Of a DNA stretch of 64,000 nucleotides, positions 1-7,220 are shown in pieces. The translations under genes and the position numbers were made by a program. The stretch is taken from the NCBI GenBank assembly GCA_025408405.1, contig JANYJE010000009.1, forward strand, positions 50,574 through 114,573, written 5' to 3'. Source of the DNA: Nitrosomonadales bacterium. GTDB lineage: Bacteria; Pseudomonadota; Gammaproteobacteria; Burkholderiales; Gallionellaceae. Numbering within the stretch: the first letter of the stretch is position 1; the number at the start of each line of letters is the position of its first letter. The notes under the pieces are model-generated. The model searched no databases, was not told the origin of the DNA, and saw only the letters and a list, made by a program, of their open reading frames with translations.

Positions 1-33
1 GTGTTTCCAAAAATTGTGGTGAAGAGCACTTAA
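1..33 (+). CDS. C-terminal tail of upstream gene, probably ApbC/Mrp (partial)
   Basis: Frame 1 is open from the window edge to TAA at 31-33 and encodes a tail ending FPKIVVKST. Betaproteobacterial Mrp/ApbC iron-sulfur carrier ATPases commonly end in a similar FPxIVVQxT peptide and often precede dcd, so this is probably the last ten residues of apbC. Only ten codons are visible, so the assignment rests on this short match and on position. Confidence 0.4.
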   Translation: MFPKIVVKST

Positions 34-36
34 AAC

Positions 37-603
37 ATGACTATCAAATCGGACAAGTGGATACGCCGCATGGCGGAGCAGACAGGCATGATTGACCCGT
101 TTGAACCGGGGCAGGTGAAGGAAGTCAACGGCCGGCGCATCGTGTCCTACGGCACGTCGAGCTACGGTTACGATATTCGTTGCTCCACCGAGTTCAAGCT
201 GTTCACCAACATCAACAGCACCATCGTGGATCCGAAGAATTTCGACCCGAGCTCCTTCGTGGAAGTGAACCACGATTTCTGCATCATCCCGCCCAACTCG
301 TTTGCCCTGGCGCGCACGGTGGAATATTTCCGCATTCCGAGGAACGTGCTCACCATCTGCCTGGGAAAAAGCACCTACGCGCGCTGCGGCATCATCGTCA
401 ACGTCACGCCCTTCGAGCCCGAGTGGGAAGGTTATGTGACGCTGGAGTTTTCCAACACCACGCCCTTGCCCGCCAAGATTTACGCCAATGAGGGCGTGGC
501 ACAGGTGCTGTTCTTCGAGTCCGACGAAGTGTGCGCAACCTCGTACAAGGATAGGGGCGGCAAGTATCAGGGGCAGCATGGCGTCACCCTGCCCAAGATG
601 TGA
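37..603 (+). CDS. dcd: dCTP deaminase
   Basis: 188 residues, close to the usual ~190 for Dcd. It deaminates dCTP to dUTP in the cytoplasm, feeding dUMP and then dTMP synthesis. Family marks include SSYGYDIRC near the N-terminus, the phosphate-binding GKSTYAR segment, and the FEPEWEG stretch carrying the catalytic Glu. The C-terminus has the GKYQGQ(H)G lid motif. ATG at 37 lies 3 nt after the stop of the upstream gene, with GAAGAG upstream overlapping that gene's end. thyA and folA, later in the same pathway, lie about 4 kb away on the other strand. Confidence 0.97.
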   Translation: MTIKSDKWIRRMAEQTGMIDPFEPGQVKEVNGRRIVSYGTSSYGYDIRCSTEFKLFTNINSTIVDPKNFDPSSFVEVNHDFCIIPPNSFALARTVEYFRIPRNVLTICLGKSTYARCGIIVNVTPFEPEWEGYVTLEFSNTTPLPAKIYANEGVAQVLFFESDEVCATSYKDRGGKYQGQHGVTLPKM

Positions 604-608
604 TTTGT

Positions 609-667
609 GTAGGAGCCCGATTCATCGGGCGATTGCGAGATAATCGCGCAACCAGTTGCGCTCCTAC
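609..667. repeat. REP-like element of nested hairpins
   Basis: The outer arms GTAGGAGC (609-616) and GCTCCTAC (660-667) are perfect inverted repeats. Inside them are three consecutive hairpins: CCCGA/TCGGG (616-629), GCGATT/AATCGC (629-647) and GCGCAAC/GTTGCGC (646-661). It sits just after dcd and could act as a transcript end or be a dispersed palindromic unit. No T-run follows, so it is not a classical terminator. Confidence 0.6.
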
Positions 668-685
668 AGTTTGGTAAAATAAGTT

Positions 686-699
686 CAGGATGTATCCTG
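686..699. promoter_or_regulatory. 14-bp palindrome, possible operator
   Basis: CAGGAT-GT-ATCCTG is a perfect dyad about 85 bp upstream of the leader ORF of the decarboxylase gene. It could be a regulator site or a small hairpin. No regulator is known from the sequence, so this is only a candidate. Confidence 0.25.
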
Positions 700-783
700 A
701 TTTTCGTGCAAATCCTCCCGTAAATCTGCGACAATCCGCGCCTGTGAGCTGCCAGGCAGCGTTTCTCCATTAGGAGTTTACTT

Positions 784-888
784 ATGAAATTCAATTTTAG
801 TTTCGGCATCACATTGGCCTTGGGCCAATATGAGCCTGCACTGAAGTTGAATTTCTACAACGCATTTATTCAGGTGCATCAGGTTTGA
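784..888 (+). CDS. 34-residue leader peptide of the decarboxylase gene
   Basis: A short ORF starting MKFNFSFGITLALGQYEPAL and ending in VHQV. It has a strong ribosome site, AGGAG at 772-776, 7 nt before the ATG, and ends 31 nt before the decarboxylase start. Its first five codons encode MKFNF, exactly as in the downstream gene. In enterobacteria the ornithine decarboxylase gene speF is controlled by a 34-residue arrest peptide (SpeFL); this peptide has the same length and position but no visible sequence similarity. A leader role is inferred from position, the ribosome site and the RNA pairing described for 786-934. Confidence 0.6.
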   Translation: MKFNFSFGITLALGQYEPALKLNFYNAFIQVHQV

Positions 889-934
889 TGTCGTTTTTAT
901 TCCCCATTAGAGGGCTACTATGAAATTCAACTTT
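786..934 (+). promoter_or_regulatory. candidate two-state RNA attenuator ahead of the decarboxylase gene
   Basis: Segment 841-855 (CTGAAGTTGAATTTC), inside the leader ORF, can pair over all 15 positions with 786-800 at the leader start (13 Watson-Crick pairs and 2 G-U). It can instead pair over 13 positions with 922-934, which begins at the last base of the decarboxylase ATG. The two pairings exclude each other. A ribosome held on the leader late segment would free the downstream start; a ribosome that only melts the leader start would let 841-855 cover it. Pairing is seen in the sequence; the switching model is inference. Confidence 0.5.
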
Positions 935-3172
935 CCAATTATCATCATCGACGAAGATTTCCGCTCGGAAAATTCCAGCGGGCTGGGCATACGCTCGCTC
1001 GCCGATGCCATCCAGAAAGAAGGCATGGAGGTGCTGGGGGTGACCGGTTATGGCGACCTGACTTCATTTGCGCAGCAGCAAAGCCGCGCTTCCGCCTTTC
1101 TGCTGTCGATCGATGACGAGGAATTCGGTTCGGGCAGCGAGGAAGATACCGAGCTGGCCTTGAAAAGCCTGCGTGCCTTTGTCGCGGAGATCCGCCACAA
1201 GAATGCAGACATCCCGATTTATCTGCACGGCGAAACGCGCACCTCGCGCCACATCCCCAACGATATTCTGCGCGAGCTGCACGGCTTTATTCACATGCAC
1301 GAAGACACGCCGGAATTCGTGGCGCGCCACATCATCCGCGAGGCCAAGTCCTATCTGGATACGCTGGCGCCGCCGTTCTTCCGTGCGCTGGTGAACTACG
1401 CGCAGGACGGTTCCTATTCCTGGCACTGTCCCGGGCACTCCGGCGGCGTGGCTTTCCTGAAGTCGCCGGTGGGGCGCATGTTCCACCAGTTCTTCGGCGA
1501 AAACATGCTGCGCGCCGACGTGTGCAATGCCGTGGACGAGCTGGGTCAGCTGCTCGATCACACAGGCCCGGTGGCCGCTTCCGAATTGAATGCGGCGCGC
1601 ATCTTCAATTCCGACCATCTGTATTTCGTGACCAACGGCACCTCCACCTCGAACAAGATCGTGTGGCACTCCACCGTGGCGCCTGACGACATCGTGGTGG
1701 TGGACCGCAACTGCCACAAATCGATTTTGCACGCCATTATCATGACCGGTGCGGTGCCCGTATTCATGACGCCGACGCGCAACCACTACGGCATTATCGG
1801 CCCGATTGCGCTGAACGAATTCAGCATGGAAACGATACAGCGCAAGATCGACGCGAACCCGTTCATCAAGAACAAGAAGCAGAAGCCGCGCATCCTGACC
1901 ATCACGCAAAGCACCTACGACGGTGTGCTGTACAACGTGGAAACAATTAAACAAATTCTGGACGGAAAAATCGACACGCTGCATTTCGACGAGGCCTGGC
2001 TGCCGCATGCCACCTTCCACGATTTCTACCGCGACATGCACGCCATCGGCCGCGACCGCCCGCGCGCGAAAGATTCGATGATTTTTTCCACGCAGTCCAC
2101 GCACAAGCTGCTCGCCGGTTTGTCGCAGGCCTCGCAAATCCTGGTGCAGGACAGCGATGCGCACAAGCTGGACCGCGACTGCTTCAATGAAGCCTATCTG
2201 ATGCATACCTCCACCAGCCCGCAATACGCCATCATCGCCTCATGCGACGTGGCTGCCGCGATGATGGAGCCTCCGGGCGGCACCGCGCTGGTGGAAGAAT
2301 CCATCGCCGAAGCGCTGGATTTCCGCCGTGCCATGCGCAAGGTGGACGCGGAGTTCGGCGCCGACTGGTGGTTCAAGGTATGGGGCCCGGAATATCTGGT
2401 GGAGGAAGGCATGGCCTCGCGCGATGACTGGATACTGCACGCCAACGAACGCTGGCACGGCTTCGGCAATCTCGCTCCCGGCTTTAACATGCTCGACCCG
2501 ATCAAGGCCACCATCATCACCCCGGGGCTGGAGGTGGAAGGCGATTTCGCCGATTCCGGCATTCCTGCGGCCATCGTCACCAAGTACCTGGCAGAGCACG
2601 GCGTGGTGGTGGAAAAGACCGGCCTGTATTCCTTTTTTATCATGTTCACCATCGGCATCACCAAGGGGCGCTGGAACACCATGGTGACCGAGCTGCAGCA
2701 GTTCAAGGACGATTACGACCAGAACCAGCCGCTGTGGCGCGTGCTGCCGGAATTCATTGCCAAGAACAAGCGCTATGAAAAAATCGGCCTGCGCGACCTG
2801 TGTGAGCAGATACACGGCATCTACAAGGCCAATGACGTGGCGCGCCTCACTACCGAAATGTATCTGTCTGACATGGTGCCGGCGATGAAGCCGTCCGATG
2901 CTTTCGCCAAAATGGCGCACGGCGAAATCGACCGCGTGCCGATCGACGACCTCGAAGGCCGCATTACCAGCGTGCTGCTCACCCCCTATCCGCCGGGCAT
3001 CCCGCTGCTGATCCCGGGCGAGCGTTTCAACAAGACCATCGTGAATTACCTGAAATTTGCACGCGACTTCAACCTGAAATTCCCCGGCTTCGAGACCGAT
3101 ATTCACGGCCTAGTTGCGGAGAAAATCAACGGCGAGAAGATCTACTACGTGGATTGTGTGCGCCAGGCCTGA
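920..3172 (+). CDS. Orn/Lys/Arg decarboxylase, class I (arginine decarboxylase-like)
   Basis: 750 residues, the size of the inducible AdiA/CadA/SpeF family. PLP-dependent cytoplasmic decarboxylation of a basic amino acid gives a polyamine or diamine and consumes a proton (acid resistance or polyamine supply). The N-terminal receiver-like wing domain (residues 1-135) is followed by the PLP fold with CPGHSGG, NGTSTSNK, the DEAW segment and the STHK motif whose Lys396 should bind PLP. The C-terminal domain includes TPYPPGIPLLIPGE. Substrate cannot be fixed by eye; the arginine type seems nearest. A weak AGAGGG ribosome site precedes ATG 920, and the leader region suggests translational control. 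Confidence 0.9.
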   Translation: MKFNFPIIIIDEDFRSENSSGLGIRSLADAIQKEGMEVLGVTGYGDLTSFAQQQSRASAFLLSIDDEEFGSGSEEDTELALKSLRAFVAEIRHKNADIPIYLHGETRTSRHIPNDILRELHGFIHMHEDTPEFVARHIIREAKSYLDTLAPPFFRALVNYAQDGSYSWHCPGHSGGVAFLKSPVGRMFHQFFGENMLRADVCNAVDELGQLLDHTGPVAASELNAARIFNSDHLYFVTNGTSTSNKIVWHSTVAPDDIVVVDRNCHKSILHAIIMTGAVPVFMTPTRNHYGIIGPIALNEFSMETIQRKIDANPFIKNKKQKPRILTITQSTYDGVLYNVETIKQILDGKIDTLHFDEAWLPHATFHDFYRDMHAIGRDRPRAKDSMIFSTQSTHKLLAGLSQASQILVQDSDAHKLDRDCFNEAYLMHTSTSPQYAIIASCDVAAAMMEPPGGTALVEESIAEALDFRRAMRKVDAEFGADWWFKVWGPEYLVEEGMASRDDWILHANERWHGFGNLAPGFNMLDPIKATIITPGLEVEGDFADSGIPAAIVTKYLAEHGVVVEKTGLYSFFIMFTIGITKGRWNTMVTELQQFKDDYDQNQPLWRVLPEFIAKNKRYEKIGLRDLCEQIHGIYKANDVARLTTEMYLSDMVPAMKPSDAFAKMAHGEIDRVPIDDLEGRITSVLLTPYPPGIPLLIPGERFNKTIVNYLKFARDFNLKFPGFETDIHGLVAEKINGEKIYYVDCVRQA

Positions 3173-3190
3173 GTGCTGTTTGCTGAAATG

Positions 3191-3223
3191 AAAAAGCGGA
3201 TGCCTGGCATCCGCTTTTCTTTG
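3191..3223. terminator. rho-independent terminator
   Basis: AAAAGCGGATGC and GCATCCGCTTTT form a stem around a 3-nt loop, followed by CTTTG. It lies between the convergent decarboxylase gene and the small secreted-protein gene, and the A-rich left arm means it can work in both directions. Confidence 0.85.
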
Positions 3224-3239
3224 TTACGCCAGCTTATCG

Positions 3240-3623
3240 TCAGTAGCCAGGCATCATTCCGCCACCAGGGCCCATGCCCCCGCCTGGCCCCATTCCATCC
3301 CGGGGCCCCATTCCACCACGCATGGGAGGCTCGTCAGGAAGTGTTAGCCCCTTCGTCTTGGCGCGCTCCTGCATTTTCTTGTGATGCTCAAGTTGATACG
3401 CATCGCGCTCCTGCTTGGTTTTGAAACTGTTCATCCTGTTGCGATGCCCGATACGCTCCTGCTCTGTCATCAACTGGCTGCCGTAGATCGGTGCCTGATT
3501 CTGTATCTGGGTCTTGTCCTTGGTTTGATCTTTTGCCTGGTCCTTGTCGGCTGCCAGAGCAAGATTGGCAGAAAGTATTAATGCGCCTGCCATTGCCGAT
3601 ACGGTCAATGTGCGGAATAACAT
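3240..3623 (-). CDS. small exported protein with Gly/Met-rich tail, unknown function
   Basis: 127 residues when started at the ATG at 3623, which has GGAGAC upstream and directly gives a signal peptide (MLFRTLTVSAMAG..., cleavage after ALA-A near residue 24). The mature part has a Lys/Gln/Asp-rich stretch, then a charged helical segment containing GSQLMTEQERIGHRNRM seen in many proteobacterial periplasmic proteins of unknown role, then a tail of GGMGP repeats. An upstream extension to 3692 is open but lacks a ribosome site. A periplasmic location is inferred; no enzymatic motif is visible. Confidence 0.75.
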   Translation of the reverse strand: MLFRTLTVSAMAGALILSANLALAADKDQAKDQTKDKTQIQNQAPIYGSQLMTEQERIGHRNRMNSFKTKQERDAYQLEHHKKMQERAKTKGLTLPDEPPMRGGMGPRDGMGPGGGMGPGGGMMPGY

Positions 3624-3770
3624 GATTGTCTCCAGTTTCACGGGGTCACCGATACTGACGCAGTAGCCAACCCCATTTAGCAGCTGCACCAAGATGGATA
3701 GCCTCGCAGGGTATGCCGATGGCCAAGACTAGTAAATAAGCAGAACCCTTAAGATTACCTTTTGATAATG

Positions 3771-4307
3771 CTAATGTCGGCGCTGCAAAGTCACGAAGTG
3801 GTAGCTTAGCGGCTGCGGTGCTTCCTGATGGTGTTGCTCGCGGGCTATTTCCTGCCATTCTTTTTTGTCGAATGCAGGAAAGTGCGCATCGCCTTCTACG
3901 TCCTGTTGTATCTCGGTGAGATACAGTGTGTCTGCCAGAGGCAATGCCTGCGCGTAGAGCTCGGCACCACCCACGATAAAAATCTCGTTGTCACCGCTAC
4001 ACGCTGCGACGGCCTCTTGCAGCGAGTGCGCGACGAGGCAGCCCTCTATTTTTAATTTTCGGTCGCGGGTGACGACCACGGTGGTGCGCCCCGGCAAAGG
4101 CTTGCCGATGGAGTCATAGGTCTTGCGTCCCATGATCATGTGATGCCCCATGGTGAGCGCCTTGAAGTGCCTGAGGTCTTCCGGGCAGCGCCACGGCAGG
4201 GTGTTGTCGACGCCGATAGTGCGGTTGCTTGCCATCGCAACGATGATGGAAAGGCGGGATTCGGGATTCGGGATTCGGGATTCGGGGGGCGGGGCTGATG
4301 GGTTCAC
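3771..4307 (-). CDS. folA: dihydrofolate reductase
   Basis: NADPH-dependent reduction of dihydrofolate to tetrahydrofolate, regenerating the cofactor used by ThyA. The core begins at LSIIVAMASNRTIGVDN and has LPWRCPEDL, MGRKTYDSIG, LPGRTTVVVTR and FIVGGAELY, all standard DHFR marks. The start is odd: the only in-frame start before the core is a GTG at 4305-4307, so the first 18 residues (MNPSAPPP then ESRIPNPESR) come from a 4x7-bp repeat. The GTG lies 2 nt after the stop of the four-helix-bundle gene and uses AAGGA inside that gene's end, so folA appears translationally coupled to it. Confidence 0.93.
   Translation of the reverse strand: MNPSAPPPESRIPNPESRLSIIVAMASNRTIGVDNTLPWRCPEDLRHFKALTMGHHMIMGRKTYDSIGKPLPGRTTVVVTRDRKLKIEGCLVAHSLQEAVAACSGDNEIFIVGGAELYAQALPLADTLYLTEIQQDVEGDAHFPAFDKKEWQEIAREQHHQEAPQPLSYHFVTLQRRH
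4256..4283. repeat. four tandem copies of GGGATTC inside the folA start region
   Basis: A perfect heptamer array, 28 bp, read through by the folA frame as the peptide ESRIPNPESR. Because 7 is not a multiple of 3, gain or loss of one copy would shift the folA frame relative to its GTG start. It also forms the outer part of the right arm of the cassette around the four-helix gene. Confidence 0.9.
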
Positions 4308-4692
4308 GGTTAATCGTCCTTGGTTGAAAGTGAGCGTATCAGCCCGTTTAGCATTTTGCCTATTGCATTGGTTTTGGAAATCAGATCAGAAAGGCTAACT
4401 GAGCCAATAAATTCTAGCCGAGCCGAGATTTGTAGCTGAGTTTCCACTTCCATCAGGGAGCCATGTGCAATGGAAAGATGGTTGAGATATGCACCCGTTG
4501 ATTTACGCCCATGCCCCTCTGCAATGTTTGAGGGGATGGAAACGGCGGCACGTCGAATTTGAGAGGTGAGCCCAAATCGCTCGTCAGTTGGAAAGGTGGC
4601 GGTCACTTTGTAAATATCAGTGACTAAATCCATCGCCTTCTGCCAGACAACCAACTCTTCATGTTTCATCGCGCCCCCCGAATCCTGAATCC
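4271..4692. mobile_element. candidate inverted-repeat cassette carrying a four-helix-bundle gene
   Basis: Positions 4271-4291 (GGATTCGGGATTCGGGGGGC plus G) and the reverse complement of 4672-4692 match at 20 of 21 bases, so they are long terminal inverted repeats enclosing 380 bp. Nearly all of the interior is one gene, 4310-4669. More copies of the GGATTC unit extend both ends: tandem at 4256-4283, and at 4693-4706 up to the thyA stop. Genes of this protein family are known inside 23S rRNA intervening sequences (Leptospira, Coxiella), which also have complementary ends. Here the host RNA would be the thyA-folA message. No target-site duplication was recognised. Confidence 0.55.
4310..4669 (-). 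CDS. four-helix-bundle protein of the 23S rRNA intervening-sequence family
   Basis: 119 residues, typical for the family (PF05635-type). Visible marks are the N-terminal ELVVWQKAMDLV, FPTDERFGLTSQIRRAAVSI, SNIAEGHGR and a Glu-rich helix (SLMEVETQLQ). Relatives include Avd, the accessory protein of diversity-generating retroelements, and proteins encoded in rRNA intervening sequences; they are basic bundles thought to bind nucleic acid. Position between thyA and folA breaks a pair that is usually adjacent. The ATG at 4669 follows the left inverted repeat directly, with only G-rich sequence as a possible ribosome site. Its role here is unknown. Confidence 0.88.
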   Translation of the reverse strand: MKHEELVVWQKAMDLVTDIYKVTATFPTDERFGLTSQIRRAAVSIPSNIAEGHGRKSTGAYLNHLSIAHGSLMEVETQLQISARLEFIGSVSLSDLISKTNAIGKMLNGLIRSLSTKDD

Positions 4693-4705
4693 TTGATCCT
4701 GAATC

Positions 4706-5500
4706 CTAAACGGCGACCGGCGCCTTGATCGCCGGATGCGGGTCATAGCCTTCGAGGGTGAAATCCTCGAATTTGAATTCGAAGATATCCTTTACCGCCG
4801 GGTTGATCTTCATGGTCGGCAGCGCACGCGGCTCGCGCGACAGTTGCAGCTGCGTCTGTTCCATGTGGTTGAGATAGAGATGAGCATCGCCCAGGGTGTG
4901 CACGAAATCGCCCGGCTGGAGACCGCACACCTGCGCCATCATCAGCGTGAGCAGGGCGTAAGAGGCGATGTTGAACGGCACGCCGAGGAAGATGTCGGCG
5001 CTGCGCTGGTACAGCTGGCACGACAGCTTGCCGTCCGCCACGTAAAACTGGAAGAAGGCATGGCAGGGTGCCAGCGCCATCCGGTCGAGCTCGCCCACGT
5101 TCCAGGCGGAAACAATCAGGCGCCGCGAGTCCGGATTTTTCTTGATCTGTTCGATCACGTCGCGCATCTGGTCGATAGTGCGGCCGTCGGGTGTAGACCA
5201 CGAGCGCCACTGCTTGCCGTACACCGGCCCCAGGTTGCCGTTCTCGTCCGCCCATTCGTCCCAGATGGAAACGCCGTTTTCCTTGAGATATTTGATGTTG
5301 GTGTCGCCCTGCAAAAACCACAGCAGCTCGTGGACGATGGATTTCAGGTGGCATTTCTTGGTGGTGACCAGCGGAAAGCCTTCAGCCAGATCGAAGCGCA
5401 TCTGGTAGCCGAACACGCTGACGGTGCCGGTGCCGGTGCGGTCGGATTTATTGGTGCCGCGATCCAGCACATGTTGCATCAGGTCGAGATAGGTGCGCAT
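4706..5500 (-). CDS. thyA: thymidylate synthase
   Basis: 264 residues, the same length as the E. coli enzyme. It methylates dUMP to dTMP using methylene-tetrahydrofolate, producing dihydrofolate for FolA. Marks: [32 protein letters not shown], the catalytic [13 protein letters not shown] loop with the nucleophilic Cys, and [21 protein letters not shown]. The stop codon TAG is part of the first GGATTC repeat unit next to the cassette, but the C-terminal peptide (IKAPVAV) is intact. It starts 5 nt after the kinase stop, so kinase, thyA, four-helix gene and folA look like one operon. Confidence 0.98.
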   Translation of the reverse strand: MRTYLDLMQHVLDRGTNKSDRTGTGTVSVFGYQMRFDLAEGFPLVTTKKCHLKSIVHELLWFLQGDTNIKYLKENGVSIWDEWADENGNLGPVYGKQWRSWSTPDGRTIDQMRDVIEQIKKNPDSRRLIVSAWNVGELDRMALAPCHAFFQFYVADGKLSCQLYQRSADIFLGVPFNIASYALLTLMMAQVCGLQPGDFVHTLGDAHLYLNHMEQTQLQLSREPRALPTMKINPAVKDIFEFKFEDFTLEGYDPHPAIKAPVAV

Positions 5501-5505
5501 AGTTC

Positions 5506-6465
5506 TTAATTGAAGAAAGTCAGTTCGATGATTTCAAACAGGATGAACAGCAGGACGGCAATGCCGACGATTTTCCATTTATGCCTCTTGTCGGATGAAG
5601 CGCCGGCGAAGAGGTGGTATAAATGCAGGCTGCTCTGGGGGGAGGGAGCTTTATGGCAGGAGAGCAAATCTTTGCCGAGCTCGCGGGCATCCTGATAGCG
5701 GTCTTCCGGTTGTTTGGCCAGGCATTTGGCGACAATGGCGCTCAGTGCATCGGTAACCTCGGGGTTCAATGATCTGGGGCTGGGGGGCTCTTCCTGCACG
5801 ATCTGGTACATGACCGCATGGGGGTTGTCGCCAGTGAACGGCAACTGCCCGGTCAGCATCTGATACAGCAATACTCCGAACGAGAAAATATCCGAGCGTG
5901 GGGCAAGAGGGCGATTCAATATTAGCTCGGGTGACATATATGGCGGCGAACCCATTATATTGCCGGTTTGGGTGAGCGTCAGCGAGGCGGGGAGGCGCGC
6001 GATGCCGAAGTCGGCAATCTTGACCTGGCCGTTCTTCAATACCATGATGTTGGAAGGCTTGATGTCGCGGTGAACAATGTCATGTTCATGGGCATAAGCC
6101 AGTCCCGCTGCCACCTGGATCACGATGTTCAACGTTTCTTCAACGGACGGACGCTTGGCGTTGTCGAGCAGGTGTTGCAGTTCGTTGCCTTCCATCAACT
6201 CCATGGCAATGTAGGCGATGCCGTCGTTTTTCCCCAGGTCATAGATGGTGACGATATTGGGATGGCTCAGGCGCCCAGCGGCCTTTGCTTCCTGATAGAA
6301 GCGGGCCTCATATTCCTTCTGTTTTTCCGGATCAAGATTTTGCAGGTTGATGGTTTTTACCGCGACCATGCGGTCGATCAAAGGGTCTTTCGCCTTGTAA
6401 ACGACACCCATTGCGCCGCGTCCCAGCTCACTGACAATTTCATAGCGTCCAAGATTGTTGATCAT
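5506..6465 (-). CDS. membrane-anchored Hanks-type serine/threonine protein kinase
   Basis: 319 residues. The kinase fold is complete: glycine loop GRGAMGVVY (15-23), VAVK with Lys37, alpha-C Glu59, HRDIKPSN (132-139) with catalytic Asp134, DFG (152-154), and GSPPYMSPE. After residue ~270 a linker leads to a single transmembrane helix close to the C-terminus ([15 protein letters not shown]), so the kinase should face the cytoplasm with almost no external domain. AGGA lies 5 nt before the ATG. No partner phosphatase or FHA protein is adjacent. Its place at the head of a thyA-folA operon is unusual; whether it regulates nucleotide synthesis is unknown. Confidence 0.92.
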   Translation of the reverse strand: MINNLGRYEIVSELGRGAMGVVYKAKDPLIDRMVAVKTINLQNLDPEKQKEYEARFYQEAKAAGRLSHPNIVTIYDLGKNDGIAYIAMELMEGNELQHLLDNAKRPSVEETLNIVIQVAAGLAYAHEHDIVHRDIKPSNIMVLKNGQVKIADFGIARLPASLTLTQTGNIMGSPPYMSPELILNRPLAPRSDIFSFGVLLYQMLTGQLPFTGDNPHAVMYQIVQEEPPSPRSLNPEVTDALSAIVAKCLAKQPEDRYQDARELGKDLLSCHKAPSPQSSLHLYHLFAGASSDKRHKWKIVGIAVLLFILFEIIELTFFN

Positions 6466-6708
6466 CGCATTCCTAATGAACCGGTTTTGATTAACTGCTA
6501 TAGGAGCTTATTGGCGGCGCAGTTTGAACAATGCGTCACGCATCAAATTCGAGGACGCAATGCTAGCACAACTTACCCTGCCCCAATTCCTGCGCACAGA
6601 CTCAGACATGCAACATCTGCCTGCGTTGCTGCCCAAGCCGACGCAAGCAGGGCGGTTGTTGCCTCGCACAGTTTAGCGCTGGCAGGCCGGCATAAAATGG
6701 AACTGGAA

Positions 6709-7182
6709 TTACACCGCCATCGCAACAACCCAGTAACGCACAAATTTCCCGACGAGCATAAACAGTGCCGCTTGCAGCGGATTCAGCCGCAACCATCCTG
6801 CCGCCAGACACAGTGCATCGCCGATCAGCGGTGCCCACGCCAGCAGCAGCGCCGGTGTGCCGTAGTTGCGCACTTTTTCCACGTGTTTTAGCTGCTGCGT
6901 CTGCACCCGCAAGGAATACGCCGGTGGGGGCCCGGCAGCCTGGCTGCCACCCATCCGCTGCGGCAGCATCCAGCCCATGCCGAAGGTCACCATGCCGCCC
7001 AGCGTATTGCCCAGGGTGCCGAGCAGGAGTGCGGGCCAGAATAATTCCGGATGCAGTGCCAAAACGCCGGCCAGCACCAGCTCAGAGCCGCCCGGTAACA
7101 GTGTGGCACCGAGCAGGCTGGAAATAAACAGGCCCCACAGGCTGAGGTCGCTGCCGAAAAATTGGGTGAGTGTGTCCATCAT
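6709..7182 (-). CDS. YqaA/DedA-family membrane protein
   Basis: 157 residues with four to five hydrophobic segments. It begins with a short amphipathic stretch, then GLFISSLLGATLLPGGSELVL, which matches the YqaA branch of the DedA/SNARE-associated superfamily (a loop with S/G-E in the membrane), then LGNTLGGMVTFGMG and a C-terminal LVGKFVRYWVVA. DedA relatives include lipid flippases; the YqaA branch has no settled role. Two ATGs are adjacent at the start. The middle loop (AGPPPAYSLRVQTQQ) is somewhat longer than I would expect for the family. Confidence 0.85.
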   Translation of the reverse strand: MMDTLTQFFGSDLSLWGLFISSLLGATLLPGGSELVLAGVLALHPELFWPALLLGTLGNTLGGMVTFGMGWMLPQRMGGSQAAGPPPAYSLRVQTQQLKHVEKVRNYGTPALLLAWAPLIGDALCLAAGWLRLNPLQAALFMLVGKFVRYWVVAMAV

Positions 7183-7186
7183 GCGT

Positions 7187-7214
7187 CGTCATTCCCGCCT
7201 GCGCGGGGATGACG
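7187..7214. repeat. ATTCCCGC palindrome between the YqaA gene and lpdA
   Basis: CGTCATTCCCGC and GCGGGGATGACG form a 12-bp stem with one G-T pair and a 4-nt loop. It has the same core as the pair at 9021-9133, so the same dispersed repeat occurs on both sides of lpdA. It overlaps no coding sequence. Confidence 0.7.
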
Positions 7215-7220
7215 AAGGAT

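Noticed and set aside
1064..2224. Long antisense ORF (386 codons) over the decarboxylase gene
   Set aside because: It mirrors a well-defined gene in a GC-biased codon pattern, is His/Val/Arg-rich, and has no family motif or ribosome site. Other long antisense ORFs (14230-15213, 30423-31631, 40200-41363, 58703-60163) were rejected for the same reason.
6560..6676. 38-codon ORF (MLAQLTLPQFLRTDSDMQHL...) on the + strand with GAGGA upstream
   Set aside because: The ribosome site is close and the peptide has no recognised family. It lies in a 243-bp gap between divergent and same-strand genes; it could be a gene remnant, but the evidence is too weak to call.
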